A stretch of DNA of 64,000 bases. Origin: Mycobacterium sp. AT1. Its GTDB lineage: Bacteria; Actinomycetota; Actinomycetes; Mycobacteriales; Mycobacteriaceae. The stretch spans positions 62,001 through 126,000 of the forward strand of contig NZ_MVOC01000057.1 of assembly GCF_002043095.1 (NCBI RefSeq), written 5' to 3'. This document shows positions 50,471-59,400 of the stretch, piece after piece. Under the pieces are notes generated by a model. It was not told where the DNA came from. It did no database searches and was given only the letters and a program-made list of their open reading frames with translations. Numbering within the stretch: position 1 is the first letter of the stretch; each line of letters begins with the position of its first letter. Both the position numbers and the translations under genes were made by a program.

Positions 50471-51844
50471 GTGGTGCCTCCCGTCAACGGTCATGTCTCG
50501 CACTGGTTCGACAAGATCCCTTCCCCACGCACGTCGCTGCCGGGTGACCGCGACGCCGACGTCTGCATCGTCGGCGCCGGCTTCACCGGGCTGTGGACCG
50601 CCTACTACCTCAAGCGCGCGGACCCTTCGCTGCGCGTCACCATCCTCGAGGCGCGGTTCGCGGGTTTCGGCGCGTCGGGGCGCAACGGTGGCTGGTTGTC
50701 GGGGATGGCGCCAGGAGACCGGGACGCGTTGGCTCGCGAGCGCGGACGCGACGCCGTGGTGGCCTGGCAGCGGGCGCTCCTCGAGGCGATCGACGAGGTC
50801 ATCGAGGTCGCCAAACGCGAGGGCGTCGAGGCAGGCATCGTCAAGGGCGGCACCCTGCAGATCGCCCGCAACGCCGCCCAGGCCCAGCGGCTCGCCGAAC
50901 GGCGCGCCGAGGAAAGCAGCTGGGGGTTCACCGACTTCACCGAGTTGACGACGGCCGAAGCGGCGCAACGGGTTCGGTTCTCGCGCGTGGTCGCGGCCCA
51001 TCACACGCCACACTGCGCCCGCATTCAGCCGGCGGCTTTGGCCCGTGGACTGGCCGACGTCGTGGAGCGCCTCGGCGTCGACGTCTACGAGATGTCTCCC
51101 GTTACCGAGATCGCCGCGGGTCGCGCCACGACCCCGACGGGTACCGTCCGGGCGCCCGTCATCCTGCGCGCCACCGAGGGCTTCACCGCGGGGTTGCCCG
51201 GACTGAAGCGGCGCTGGCTGCCGATGAACAGTTCGTTGATCGCCACCGAGCCGATCGGTGAGGAGGTGTGGGATTCCATCGGGTGGGACGGCCGCGAGAC
51301 CGTCGGCGACATGGCGCACGGTTTCTTCTACGCCCAGCGCACGGTCGACGACCGCATCGCCATCGGCGGCCGCAGCGTGCCCTACCGCTACGGGTCGCGG
51401 ACCGACGTCGACGGCCGGGTGCCGCAGCGCACGATCCGCGAGCTGACGGCGATGCTGCACGACGTGCTGCCGCAGGTGCGCGACGTGCCGATCGCGCACG
51501 GCTGGTGCGGGGTACTCGCGGTCCCGAGGGATTGGTCGGCGGGCGTCGACTTCGACCGGGCGACGGGACTCGGCTGGGCGGGTGGTTACGTCGGGCATGG
51601 TGTGACGGCGACCAATCTGGCCGGACGGACGCTGGCGGAGCTGGTGCTCGGTGAGAAGACGCCGCGGACGGAGATGGCGTGGGTGGGGCACCGGTCCAAG
51701 AACTGGGAGCCCGAACCGCTGCGTTGGCTCGGCGTTCGCAGCGTCTACCTGGCGTACAAGGCCGCCGACCGGCACGAGTTCGGCGGTCGCGCCACGACGT
51801 CGCCGATCGCCAGGGTCGCCGATCGGATCACCGCCAAGCCCTAA
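50471..51844 (+). CDS. FAD-dependent oxidoreductase (DAO family)
   Basis: The 457-residue flavoenzyme has the dinucleotide motif ADVCIVGAGFTGLWTAYYL (about residues 29-47), VTILEARFAGFGASGRNGGWLSG (the FAD contact of DadA/PuuB-like amine oxidases), and a C-terminal GLGWAGGYVGHGVTATNLAGRTLAELVLG. It oxidises an amine or amino acid; substrate is unknown. Two adjacent GTG codons (50471, 50474) may serve as start. It overlaps the convergent SRPBCC gene by 4 nt. Confidence 0.88.
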   Translation: MVPPVNGHVSHWFDKIPSPRTSLPGDRDADVCIVGAGFTGLWTAYYLKRADPSLRVTILEARFAGFGASGRNGGWLSGMAPGDRDALARERGRDAVVAWQRALLEAIDEVIEVAKREGVEAGIVKGGTLQIARNAAQAQRLAERRAEESSWGFTDFTELTTAEAAQRVRFSRVVAAHHTPHCARIQPAALARGLADVVERLGVDVYEMSPVTEIAAGRATTPTGTVRAPVILRATEGFTAGLPGLKRRWLPMNSSLIATEPIGEEVWDSIGWDGRETVGDMAHGFFYAQRTVDDRIAIGGRSVPYRYGSRTDVDGRVPQRTIRELTAMLHDVLPQVRDVPIAHGWCGVLAVPRDWSAGVDFDRATGLGWAGGYVGHGVTATNLAGRTLAELVLGEKTPRTEMAWVGHRSKNWEPEPLRWLGVRSVYLAYKAADRHEFGGRATTSPIARVADRITAKP

Positions 51845-52302
51845 GCCTCTTCGGCTCGGGCCTTCAACCGCTGCAGCGTCAGCTCGATGTTCTTCGCGTT
51901 GACCGACGTGCGGTCGGAGACGCCCGTGGCGATCCGCGCGGGCTTGAGGAACCAGCCCGGTCGCCGGTCCCAGGTCTGCTCGGTGACCCGGCAGCCGCCG
52001 TCGACCGGTTCGATGTCGTAGCGCCAGTGCGCCACGGGGACGACGAAACTCTTGACGTCGAACGCGAACACCCGGCCGGGCTCGGCGTGGGTGACCGTGC
52101 ACGTGGTGGTCCACGACTTGCCGCCGTTGGCGTTGCGACCCTTGAACACCGCACCGGGCGCCGCGCCGTCACCCCGGTGCCACTGCATGGCGTTGGCTTC
52201 CTCGGCGAGCATTGCCATCGTGGGGAGGTCGGTGACGAGGGCGTACACGTCGGCGCAGCTGGCCGAGATGGTCACAGACGCCTGCGCCGAGGGTTCAGTC
52301 AT
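51841..52302 (-). CDS. SRPBCC (polyketide cyclase-like) protein
   Basis: The 153-residue START-like protein has the N-terminal strand SVTISASCADVYALVTDLPTMAMLAEEANAMQWHRG, WTTTCTVTHAEPGRVFAFDV and a C-terminal helix. It binds a hydrophobic ligand in a helix-grip pocket; the ligand is unknown. Start ATG 52302. Confidence 0.85.
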   Translation of the reverse strand: MTEPSAQASVTISASCADVYALVTDLPTMAMLAEEANAMQWHRGDGAAPGAVFKGRNANGGKSWTTTCTVTHAEPGRVFAFDVKSFVVPVAHWRYDIEPVDGGCRVTEQTWDRRPGWFLKPARIATGVSDRTSVNAKNIELTLQRLKARAEEA

Positions 52303-52362
52303 GGCGCGATGGTAGCGACCGGCGCCGGAAACAAGGCACGGTCCGAGAACGTTGGGTAGGGA

Positions 52363-52734
52363 ATGAGCGAACGAACCGTCCTCCAGCCCACCGAAGCGCA
52401 TCCCATCACCGTCACGCCGACCGGCGAGCACGTCGTCGTCCGCGTGAACGGCGAGGTGGTCGCCGAGACCGACGCCGCGTTGACCCTTCAGGAGTCGACT
52501 TACCCCGCCGTGCAGTACGTGCCACTGGCCGACGTGGTGCCGTCGGCGTTGACGCGCAGCGACACCACCACCTACTGCCCGTACAAGGGTGAGGCGAACT
52601 ACTACCACCTCAGCGCCGCCGGACAGACCGTCGACGACGCGATCTGGACCTACGAGCAGCCGTACGACGCGGTGGACGCCATCGCAGGTCACGTGGCGTT
52701 CTACAGCACCAAGGCCGACGTCTCGGTCGGTTAG
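52363..52734 (+). CDS. DUF427 protein
   Basis: The 123-residue beta-strand-rich protein has VVVRVNGEVVAETDAALTLQES, YVPLADV and TTTYCPYKGEANYYHL, the DUF427 signature (a TxCPYKG motif). Function is unknown. It starts ATG 52363 after a GGTAGGGA site and ends 9 nt before the AlkA-like gene. Confidence 0.9.
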   Translation: MSERTVLQPTEAHPITVTPTGEHVVVRVNGEVVAETDAALTLQESTYPAVQYVPLADVVPSALTRSDTTTYCPYKGEANYYHLSAAGQTVDDAIWTYEQPYDAVDAIAGHVAFYSTKADVSVG

Positions 52735-52743
52735 CCTTTGGCG

Positions 52744-53652
52744 GTGTCGAGTTGCGCCAGCGTCACCTTCGAAGGGCCCGCCAGCCCGTCGACGACGCTG
52801 TCCCCGCAGCGCCGCGGTCCCGGCGACCCGTGCTACCAGGTGGTCGACGGTGCGATCTGGAAGACCAGCCTGCTGCCCAGCGGGCCGGTGACCGCGCGCA
52901 TCGTCACGTCGGCGCGCACCACGGTCGAATGCGAGGCGTGGGGTGACGGTGCCGCCGAGTTCCTCGAGCGGCTGCCTGCGCTGCTGGGCGTGCACGACGA
53001 CGCGACCGGCTTCGCGCCCGAGGAGCCGACGATCGCCGCCGCGCACCGTCGCGTCCCGCACCTCCGACTGGGCCGCACCGGTCGGGTACTGGAGGCCCTC
53101 GTCCCCGCCGTGCTCGAACAGCGCGTCGCCGGCAAGGACGCGTTTCGGGCCTGGCGGTTGCTGGTGACGAAGTACGGCGCGCCAGCGCCCGGTCCTGCCC
53201 CGGAACGCATGCGCGTTCCACCGCCTGCCGAGGTGTGGCGGCGCATCCCGTCGTGGGAATTCCACCTCGCCAACGTCGACCCGGGGCGCGCGCGGACGCT
53301 GGTCGGCTGCGCACAGCGGGCGGACGCGTTGGAGCAGTTGTCGGCCCGTCCGTCGGAGGACGCCAGGACCGCCCTGATGACGCTGCCCGGCGTGGGGATC
53401 TGGACCGCCGCCGAGGTCGCCCAACGGGCCTGGGGCGACGCCGACGCGCTGTCCGTCGGCGACTACCACCTGTCCAATGTCGTCGGGTCGACGCTGCTGG
53501 GCCATCGGATCGACGACGACGAGATGCTCGAACTGCTGGAACCCCTTCGGCCGCACCGGTTTCGGGCGGTTCGCCTGCTGGAGGTCAGCGGGCTGGCGCG
53601 CAACCCCCGCTTCGGCGCGCGAATGGCGATCCCCAACCTGCGCGCGCTCTAG
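52744..53652 (+). CDS. DNA-3-methyladenine glycosylase II-like (AlkA-like HhH-GPD)
   Basis: The 302-residue base-excision enzyme has the helix-hairpin-helix LMTLPGVGIWTAAEVAQRA and the catalytic Asp in DALSVGDYHLSNVV. No Cys-loop [4Fe-4S] is present, as in AlkA. It removes alkylated purines from DNA. Start GTG 52744. Its TAG is shared with the convergent DUF2461 gene through CTAG (53649-53652). Confidence 0.88.
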   Translation: MSSCASVTFEGPASPSTTLSPQRRGPGDPCYQVVDGAIWKTSLLPSGPVTARIVTSARTTVECEAWGDGAAEFLERLPALLGVHDDATGFAPEEPTIAAAHRRVPHLRLGRTGRVLEALVPAVLEQRVAGKDAFRAWRLLVTKYGAPAPGPAPERMRVPPPAEVWRRIPSWEFHLANVDPGRARTLVGCAQRADALEQLSARPSEDARTALMTLPGVGIWTAAEVAQRAWGDADALSVGDYHLSNVVGSTLLGHRIDDDEMLELLEPLRPHRFRAVRLLEVSGLARNPRFGARMAIPNLRAL

Positions 53653-54296
53653 TCACCCAGTCGGGCGGCGACCCATTCGACCAGTGGCCGGGCTGCCCGC
53701 CAGTCGGCACGCACCGCGTCGACGAACTCCGGCGTGTGGATGATCGGCTCGAAGCCGTATTCCTTGGTGACGGTCAGCGAGCGATGCCGCAGGAGATCGA
53801 TGCGCGGGTGGTCGGCGTTGAACCCGCGAGGTGACGTCTTCAGGCGGTCGCCGCCGACCGTGAAGCCGGCCCGGGTCAGCTTCGCCAGGATCTTGCCGAG
53901 CTGGTCGCCGGTGAGGTCGTTGACGATGGACGCGCGAATCCTGGCCAGATCCGTCGAGCTCGCGTCGTAGAACCCCGCCCCGGTGCGGACCCCGCGGGCG
54001 GCGATCTCCACGTACCAGCCGCACGCCGGGCCAGCCCCGACGTACGCACCCTGGTGGGTCTTGTACGGCGTCTTGTCCTTGGCGAACCTGACGTCGCGGA
54101 ACGGGCGGAAGACCTTCGCGGTGCCGAACTCCGGTTCCAGCGCCGCGACCAGTGCGGCGGTCGGAGCCTTCACGGACGTCAGGTACACGTCCTTGTGCGC
54201 CTCCCAGAACGACTTGGTGTTGTCGATCTCCAGATCGTCGTAGAAGTCGAGGGCGGCTTCTGGAAAACCAGTGAACCCGCGCGCCGACTCAGTCAT
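53649..54296 (-). CDS. DUF2461 protein (TIGR02453)
   Basis: The 215-residue protein has FTGFPEAALDFYDDLEIDNTKSFWEAHKDVY, RPFRDVRFAKDKTPYKTHQGAYVG and GFNADHPRIDLLRHRSLTVTKEYG, the DUF2461 pattern. Function is unknown. Start ATG 54296. Confidence 0.9.
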   Translation of the reverse strand: MTESARGFTGFPEAALDFYDDLEIDNTKSFWEAHKDVYLTSVKAPTAALVAALEPEFGTAKVFRPFRDVRFAKDKTPYKTHQGAYVGAGPACGWYVEIAARGVRTGAGFYDASSTDLARIRASIVNDLTGDQLGKILAKLTRAGFTVGGDRLKTSPRGFNADHPRIDLLRHRSLTVTKEYGFEPIIHTPEFVDAVRADWRAARPLVEWVAARLGD

Positions 54297-54397
54297 GTGG
54301 CGAGCGTAGCGATGTGATCGCGTACCGCCGCGGGGGTGTAACCCTCGGCGGAGGCGGGTAGGTGTCTTGGTAAGCACGAGAAAGGGAGATACAACGC

Positions 54398-54943
54398 ATG
54401 GCAGGATTCACGATTCCAGGAATGTCGGACAAGGACGCCCGAGAGGTCGCCAACCTGCTGCAGAAGCAGCTCAGCACCTACAACGACCTCCACCTGACCC
54501 TGAAGCACGTGCACTGGAACGTCGTGGGACCCAACTTCATCGGCGTCCACGAAATGATCGACCCGCAGGTCGAATTGGTCCGCGGATACGCCGACGAGGC
54601 CGCCGAGCGCATCGCCGCACTGGGTGTCTCACCGCAGGGCACTCCCGGGGCGATCATCAAGGACCGCACCTGGGACGACTACTCAGTTGGCCGTGACCTG
54701 GTGCTGGCGCACTTGGCGGCGCTCGACTTGGTGTACACCGGAGTCAACGAGGACACCCGCAAGGCCATCCACACCCTTGAGGACCTCGATCCGGTGTCGC
54801 AGGACATGCTGATCGGCCACGCCGCAGAACTCGAGAAGTTCCAGTGGTTCGTTCGTGCGCATCTGGAGAACGCCGGTGGCGAACTGTCGAATGAAGGCGC
54901 GACCTCGGAAAAGGGTGCCGCCGCCAAGGCAAAGAAGAAGTGA
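54398..54943 (+). CDS. dps: Dps1-like DNA-protecting ferritin
   Basis: The 181-residue Dps forms a dodecamer that oxidises and stores iron and coats DNA in starvation. It has LHLTLKHVHWNVVGPNFIGVHEMIDPQVELVRGYADEAAERIAALG with ferroxidase ligands, and a C-terminal lysine-rich tail (EKGAAAKAKKK) that binds DNA. It closely resembles M. smegmatis Dps1. The ATG has GGGAG about 10 nt upstream. A strong terminator follows. Confidence 0.97.
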   Translation: MAGFTIPGMSDKDAREVANLLQKQLSTYNDLHLTLKHVHWNVVGPNFIGVHEMIDPQVELVRGYADEAAERIAALGVSPQGTPGAIIKDRTWDDYSVGRDLVLAHLAALDLVYTGVNEDTRKAIHTLEDLDPVSQDMLIGHAAELEKFQWFVRAHLENAGGELSNEGATSEKGAAAKAKKK

Positions 54944-54969
54944 TCTTCGGTTAAGCAAATAGCCGCGAG

Positions 54970-55001
54970 CGGGCCCGCATCCCCTTTGGGATGCGGGCCC
55001 G
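54970..55001. terminator. Bidirectional hairpin terminator
   Basis: CGGGCCCGCATCCC (54970-54983) and its perfect complement (54988-55001) enclose the loop CTTT. It sits between convergent dps and aqpZ. Confidence 0.85.
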
Positions 55002-55015
55002 AGTCACGTGTGCGC

Positions 55016-55783
55016 TCAGTTCACCTCCTCCAGTGCGTCGTCGCGGACCGGTCGATCAGCGAGTTCTTCGTTGCGGCCGAACAGCAGCGGGTATGCGGCC
55101 CCTGCGATCGCCGCACCGACCAGGGGCGCCAGCCAGAAAAGCCATAGTTGCGCCGGGGCGCCGTCGCCGTTGAAGAACGCCACCGCCGTAGACCGTGCCG
55201 GGTTGACCGACGTGTTCGAAATCGGGATCGAGATGAGGTGGATCAGGGTGAGCGTCAGGCCAATTGCCAAGCCCGCGAAACCCTTTGGTGCACGATCGTC
55301 GGTCGAGCCGAGGATGACCAGCAGGAAGACCGCCGTCAACACGACCTCGGCGACCAACACGGCCACCATCGAGTAGCCGCCGGGGGAGTGGTCGCCAAAT
55401 CCGTTGGCCGCCATGTTTCCCTCGGCCGTCCAGCCGGCCTTGCCCGAGGCGATGACGTAGATGACGCCACCGGCCGCGGCGCCGCCGACAACCTGGGTGA
55501 TCCAGTAGGCGGGCAACGCCTTCCATTCGACGCGCTTGGCGATGGCGGCCCCCAGCGTCACGGCGGGGTTGAAGTGACCTCCGGAGATGGTGCCGAACGC
55601 GTAGACGCCGGTCAGGACGGTCAATCCGAATGCCAGTGAGACGCCGAGGAATCCGATGCCCAGGGCCGTGCCGTCGGAGGGAAACTTCGCGGCGAATACG
55701 GCACTGCCGCAACCGCCGAGGACGAGCCAGAACGTTCCGATGAACTCGGCTGCGAGTCGATGCCACATCGTGGGTGCGGTCAT
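55016..55783 (-). CDS. aqpZ: Aquaporin Z
   Basis: The 255-residue channel has six helices and both NPA boxes: ISGGHFNPAVTLGAA and SNTSVNPARSTAVAF. The Arg after the second NPA and the His near the filter suggest a water-selective pore. Start ATG 55783 follows GAGGAGG by 7 nt. Confidence 0.95.
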   Translation of the reverse strand: MTAPTMWHRLAAEFIGTFWLVLGGCGSAVFAAKFPSDGTALGIGFLGVSLAFGLTVLTGVYAFGTISGGHFNPAVTLGAAIAKRVEWKALPAYWITQVVGGAAAGGVIYVIASGKAGWTAEGNMAANGFGDHSPGGYSMVAVLVAEVVLTAVFLLVILGSTDDRAPKGFAGLAIGLTLTLIHLISIPISNTSVNPARSTAVAFFNGDGAPAQLWLFWLAPLVGAAIAGAAYPLLFGRNEELADRPVRDDALEEVN

Positions 55784-56258
55784 GGGAGTGCCTCCTCGGC
55801 AGGGCGTCGTTGCGCTACCAGTCATTCGAGGGTCGCACGCGGCCAAACGCTTTCGGTATAGCCGATGCCGAATCTTGTCCCGATGGTGACCGGACTACGC
55901 GTGCCCGCACGGGTGGCCGAGGCCAGGTGCGCGGTATTCGTTGCGACGGCGTCGGCGTTCGCCACGGTCGGCGGGGCGCCGCTGCGCCCGTGGAGCGCCG
56001 CCGACGGGTCTTGTAGGGCTCGAAATTGGTTGCCAGCAAATTTTCATGGAAGTGTCTACGCACGCCAACGGCGTTATGACCTTAGATGGCAAATCAAGAT
56101 GGCGGTACGCGAAATGACCGCTGCAGGCCGCCGTCCCGGCCCAGCCGGACCCCAACTCCGTCACCGACGCACCGCAACAACGGATTTCGTCGTCGCCCGG
56201 CAGAATCCGTCGCCGAACCCGCACGTCTCGGCAAACTCCCACGTTAGGCTGTACTAAG

Positions 56259-56289
56259 TTGGCATGTCAGGCGGGGTTTGTCATATCGT
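56259..56289 (+). promoter_or_regulatory. Candidate gltB promoter
   Basis: A -35-like TTGGCA (56259-56264) precedes an AT-rich -10 region (TCATATCGT, 56281-56289) by about 17 bp. It gives a leader of roughly 120 nt. Confidence 0.45.
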
Positions 56290-56361
56290 TTCCCCATTCG
56301 TGGCGAGTGGGAAGTCCCGTCGTTCAATGCTGCACGTAGCTCGACCCATCGCCCGCCGGCA

Positions 56362-56382
56362 ACAGCCGTGCATGACGGCTGT
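56362..56382 (+). other. gltB leader hairpin
   Basis: ACAGCCGT and ACGGCTGT (8-bp perfect arms) flank GCATG, 34 nt upstream of the gltB start. It may control translation or stability. Confidence 0.5.
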
Positions 56383-56416
56383 CAGCATCAGGCTTCCGTA
56401 GAGGTGTGAAGGGCAG

Positions 56417-59400
56417 GTGGGAATGGCGCCCAGCGACCATGGCTCGAGGCAGGGAGGCCGCAAACAAGGCCTCTACAACCCGGCCTACGAGCACGATTCC
56501 TGCGGCGTGGCGATGGTGGCCGACATGCACGGCCGTCGCAGCCGCGACATCGTCGACAAGGCGATCACGGCACTGCTGAACATGGAGCACCGTGGCGCCC
56601 AGGGCGCCGAGCCGAACACCGGCGACGGCGCAGGCATCCTGCTGCAGGTCCCCGACGCGTTCCTCCGTGCGGTGGTCGACTTCGAACTTCCCGCCGAGGG
56701 TAGCTACGCCACCGGCATCGCGTTCCTGCCGCAGTCGTCCCGCGACGCCGCGGCGGCGTGCGAATCGGTGGAGAAGATCATCGAGGCCGAGGGCCTGACC
56801 TTCCTCGGCTGGCGTGACGTTCCGACCGACGACTCCTCCCTCGGCGCCCTCGCCCGTGACGCGATGCCGACGTTCCGTCAGGTGTTCATCGGCGGTGCCT
56901 CCGGAATGGACCTGGAGCGGCGTGCCTACGTGGTGCGCAAGCGTGCCGAACACGAGCTCGGCACCAAGGGTCCTGGACAGGACGGCCCCGGTCGCGAAAC
57001 CGTCTACTTCCCAAGCCTTTCGGGTCAGACGTTCGCCTACAAGGGCATGCTGACGACCCCGCAGCTCAAGGCGTTCTACCTGGATCTGCAGGACGAGCGG
57101 ATGACCAGCGCGCTGGGCATCGTGCACTCCCGCTTCTCGACCAACACCTTCCCGTCGTGGCCGCTGGCGCACCCGTTCCGCCGGGTCGCCCACAACGGCG
57201 AGATCAACACCGTCACCGGCAACGAAAACTGGATGCGGGCGCGTGAGGCGCTCATCAAGACCGACGTCTTCGGCTCCCACGCCGACGTCGACAAGATCTT
57301 CCCCGTATGCACCCCCGGTGCCTCTGACACCGCACGCTTCGACGAGGTCCTCGAGCTGCTGCACCTCGGCGGCCGCAGCCTGCCCCACGCCATGCTGATG
57401 ATGATTCCCGAGGCGTGGGAGAGGCACGAAAGCATGGATCCCGCGCGTCGCGCGTTCTACGAGTACCACTCCTCGCTCATGGAGCCGTGGGACGGCCCGG
57501 CGTCGGTGTGCTTCACCGACGGCACCGTGATCGGTGCGGTCCTCGACCGCAACGGTCTGCGGCCGTCGCGCATCTGGGTCACCGAGGACGGCCTCGTCGT
57601 CCTGGCCTCGGAGGCCGGCGTGCTGAACCTCGACCCGTCGACCGTGGTGCAGAAGATGCGCCTGCAGCCCGGCCGGATGTTCCTGGTCGACACCGCCCAG
57701 GGCCGCATCGTCTCCGACGAAGAGGTCAAGGCGGAGCTGGCCGCCGAGAAGCCGTACCAGGAGTGGCTCGAAGCCGGCCTGTTCCACCTCGGCGACCTGC
57801 CCCCCGGCGACTACGTGCGCATGCCGCACCACCGCGTGGTGCTGCGGCAGCAGGCCTTCGGATTCACCTACGAGGAGCTCAACCTCCTGGTCGCGCCGAT
57901 GGCGCGCAGCGGCGCCGAGGCGCTCGGCTCGATGGGCACCGACACCCCGGTGGCCGTGCTCTCGGCCAGGCCCCGGATGCTCTACGACTACTTCCAGCAG
58001 CTGTTCGCGCAGGTGACCAACCCGCCGCTGGACGCCATCCGGGAAGAAGTCGTGACCAGCCTTCAGGGCACCGTCGGCCCCGAGGGCGACCTGCTCAACC
58101 CGAACGCCGACTCCTGTCGTCAGATCGTGCTGACCAACCCGATCCTGCGCAACGCCGAACTGTCGAAGCTGATCTGCGTCGACCCCGACCACGAGATCCG
58201 CGGCCACAAGCACGGCCTGCGCGCTGCCGTCATCCGCTGCCTCTACCCCGTCGCCCGCGGTGGGCAGGGCCTGAAGGAAGCGATCGACGACGTCCGGGCG
58301 AAGGTCTCCGCGGCCATCCGCGAAGGCGCCCGCATCATCGTGCTGTCGGACCGCGAGTCGAGCGATTCGCTGGCGCCGATCCCGTCGCTGCTGAGCGTCT
58401 CGGCCGTCCATCACCACTTGGTCCGCGACCGGACCCGCACCCAGGTCGGGCTCGTCGTGGAGACGGGTGACGCCCGCGAGGTGCACCACATGGCCGCCCT
58501 GTGTGGCTTCGGTGCCGCGGCGATCAACCCGTACATGGCGTTCGAGTCCATCGAAGACATGGTGGACCGCGGCATCATCACCGGCATCACCAGTGACCAG
58601 GCCAAGGCCAACTACACCAAGGCTGCGGGCAAGGGCGTGCTGAAGGTGATGTCCAAGATGGGCATCTCCACCCTCGCGTCCTACACCGGCGCCCAGCTGT
58701 TCCAGGCCATCGGCATCAGCCAGCAGGTGCTCGACGACTACTTCACCGGGCTGCACTGCCCGGTCGGCGGCATCGACCTCGAAGACATCGCCGCCGACGT
58801 CGCGTCGCGGCACGCCCTGGCCTACCTGGATCGCCCCGACGAGCGCGCGCATCGCGAGCTCGAGGTCGGCGGCGAATACCAGTGGCGGCGGGAGGGGGAG
58901 TACCACCTCTTCAACCCCGACACCGTGTTCAAGCTGCAGCACGCCACCCGCACCGGTCAGTACTCCATCTTCAAGGAGTACACCAAGATGGTCGACGACC
59001 AGAGCGAGCGCTTCGCCTCGCTACGTGGGCTGCTCAAGTTCCGCACCGGTGACGACGCCGTCCGGCCGCCCGTCTCGATCGACGAGGTCGAGCCCGTCTC
59101 GGAGATCGTCAAGCGATTCTCCACCGGCGCAATGAGTTACGGCTCGATCTCCGCCGAGGCGCACGAGACGCTCGCCATTGCGATGAACCGACTCGGCGGC
59201 CGTTCCAACTCCGGTGAGGGCGGCGAATCCGTCGACCGATTCGACCACGACGCGAACGGCGACTGGCGCCGCAGTGCCATCAAGCAGGTCGCGTCGGGCC
59301 GGTTCGGCGTGACGAGCCACTACCTGACCAACTGCACCGACATCCAGATCAAGATGGCTCAAGGTGCGAAACCCGGTGAGGGCGGCCAGCTTCCGGGTCA

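Larger units (their letters stand above)
55784..56416. other. 633-bp non-coding region upstream of gltB
   Basis: This is the only long gap. I see no convincing gene: a 130-codon frame (55865-56257, +) begins with plausible codon bias but decays after 56010 into low-GC, rare-codon sequence and matches no family I know. The right half holds the gltB promoter and leader. The middle (56030-56110) has lower GC than the window average. Confidence 0.6.

Noticed and set aside
55865..56257. 130-codon frame upstream of gltB
   Set aside because: Codon bias is lost after the first 50 codons and no family or ribosome site supports it.
56324..58942. 872-codon antisense frame over gltB
   Set aside because: Entirely antisense to conserved gltB domains; Val/His/Asp-rich composition is typical of shadow frames.
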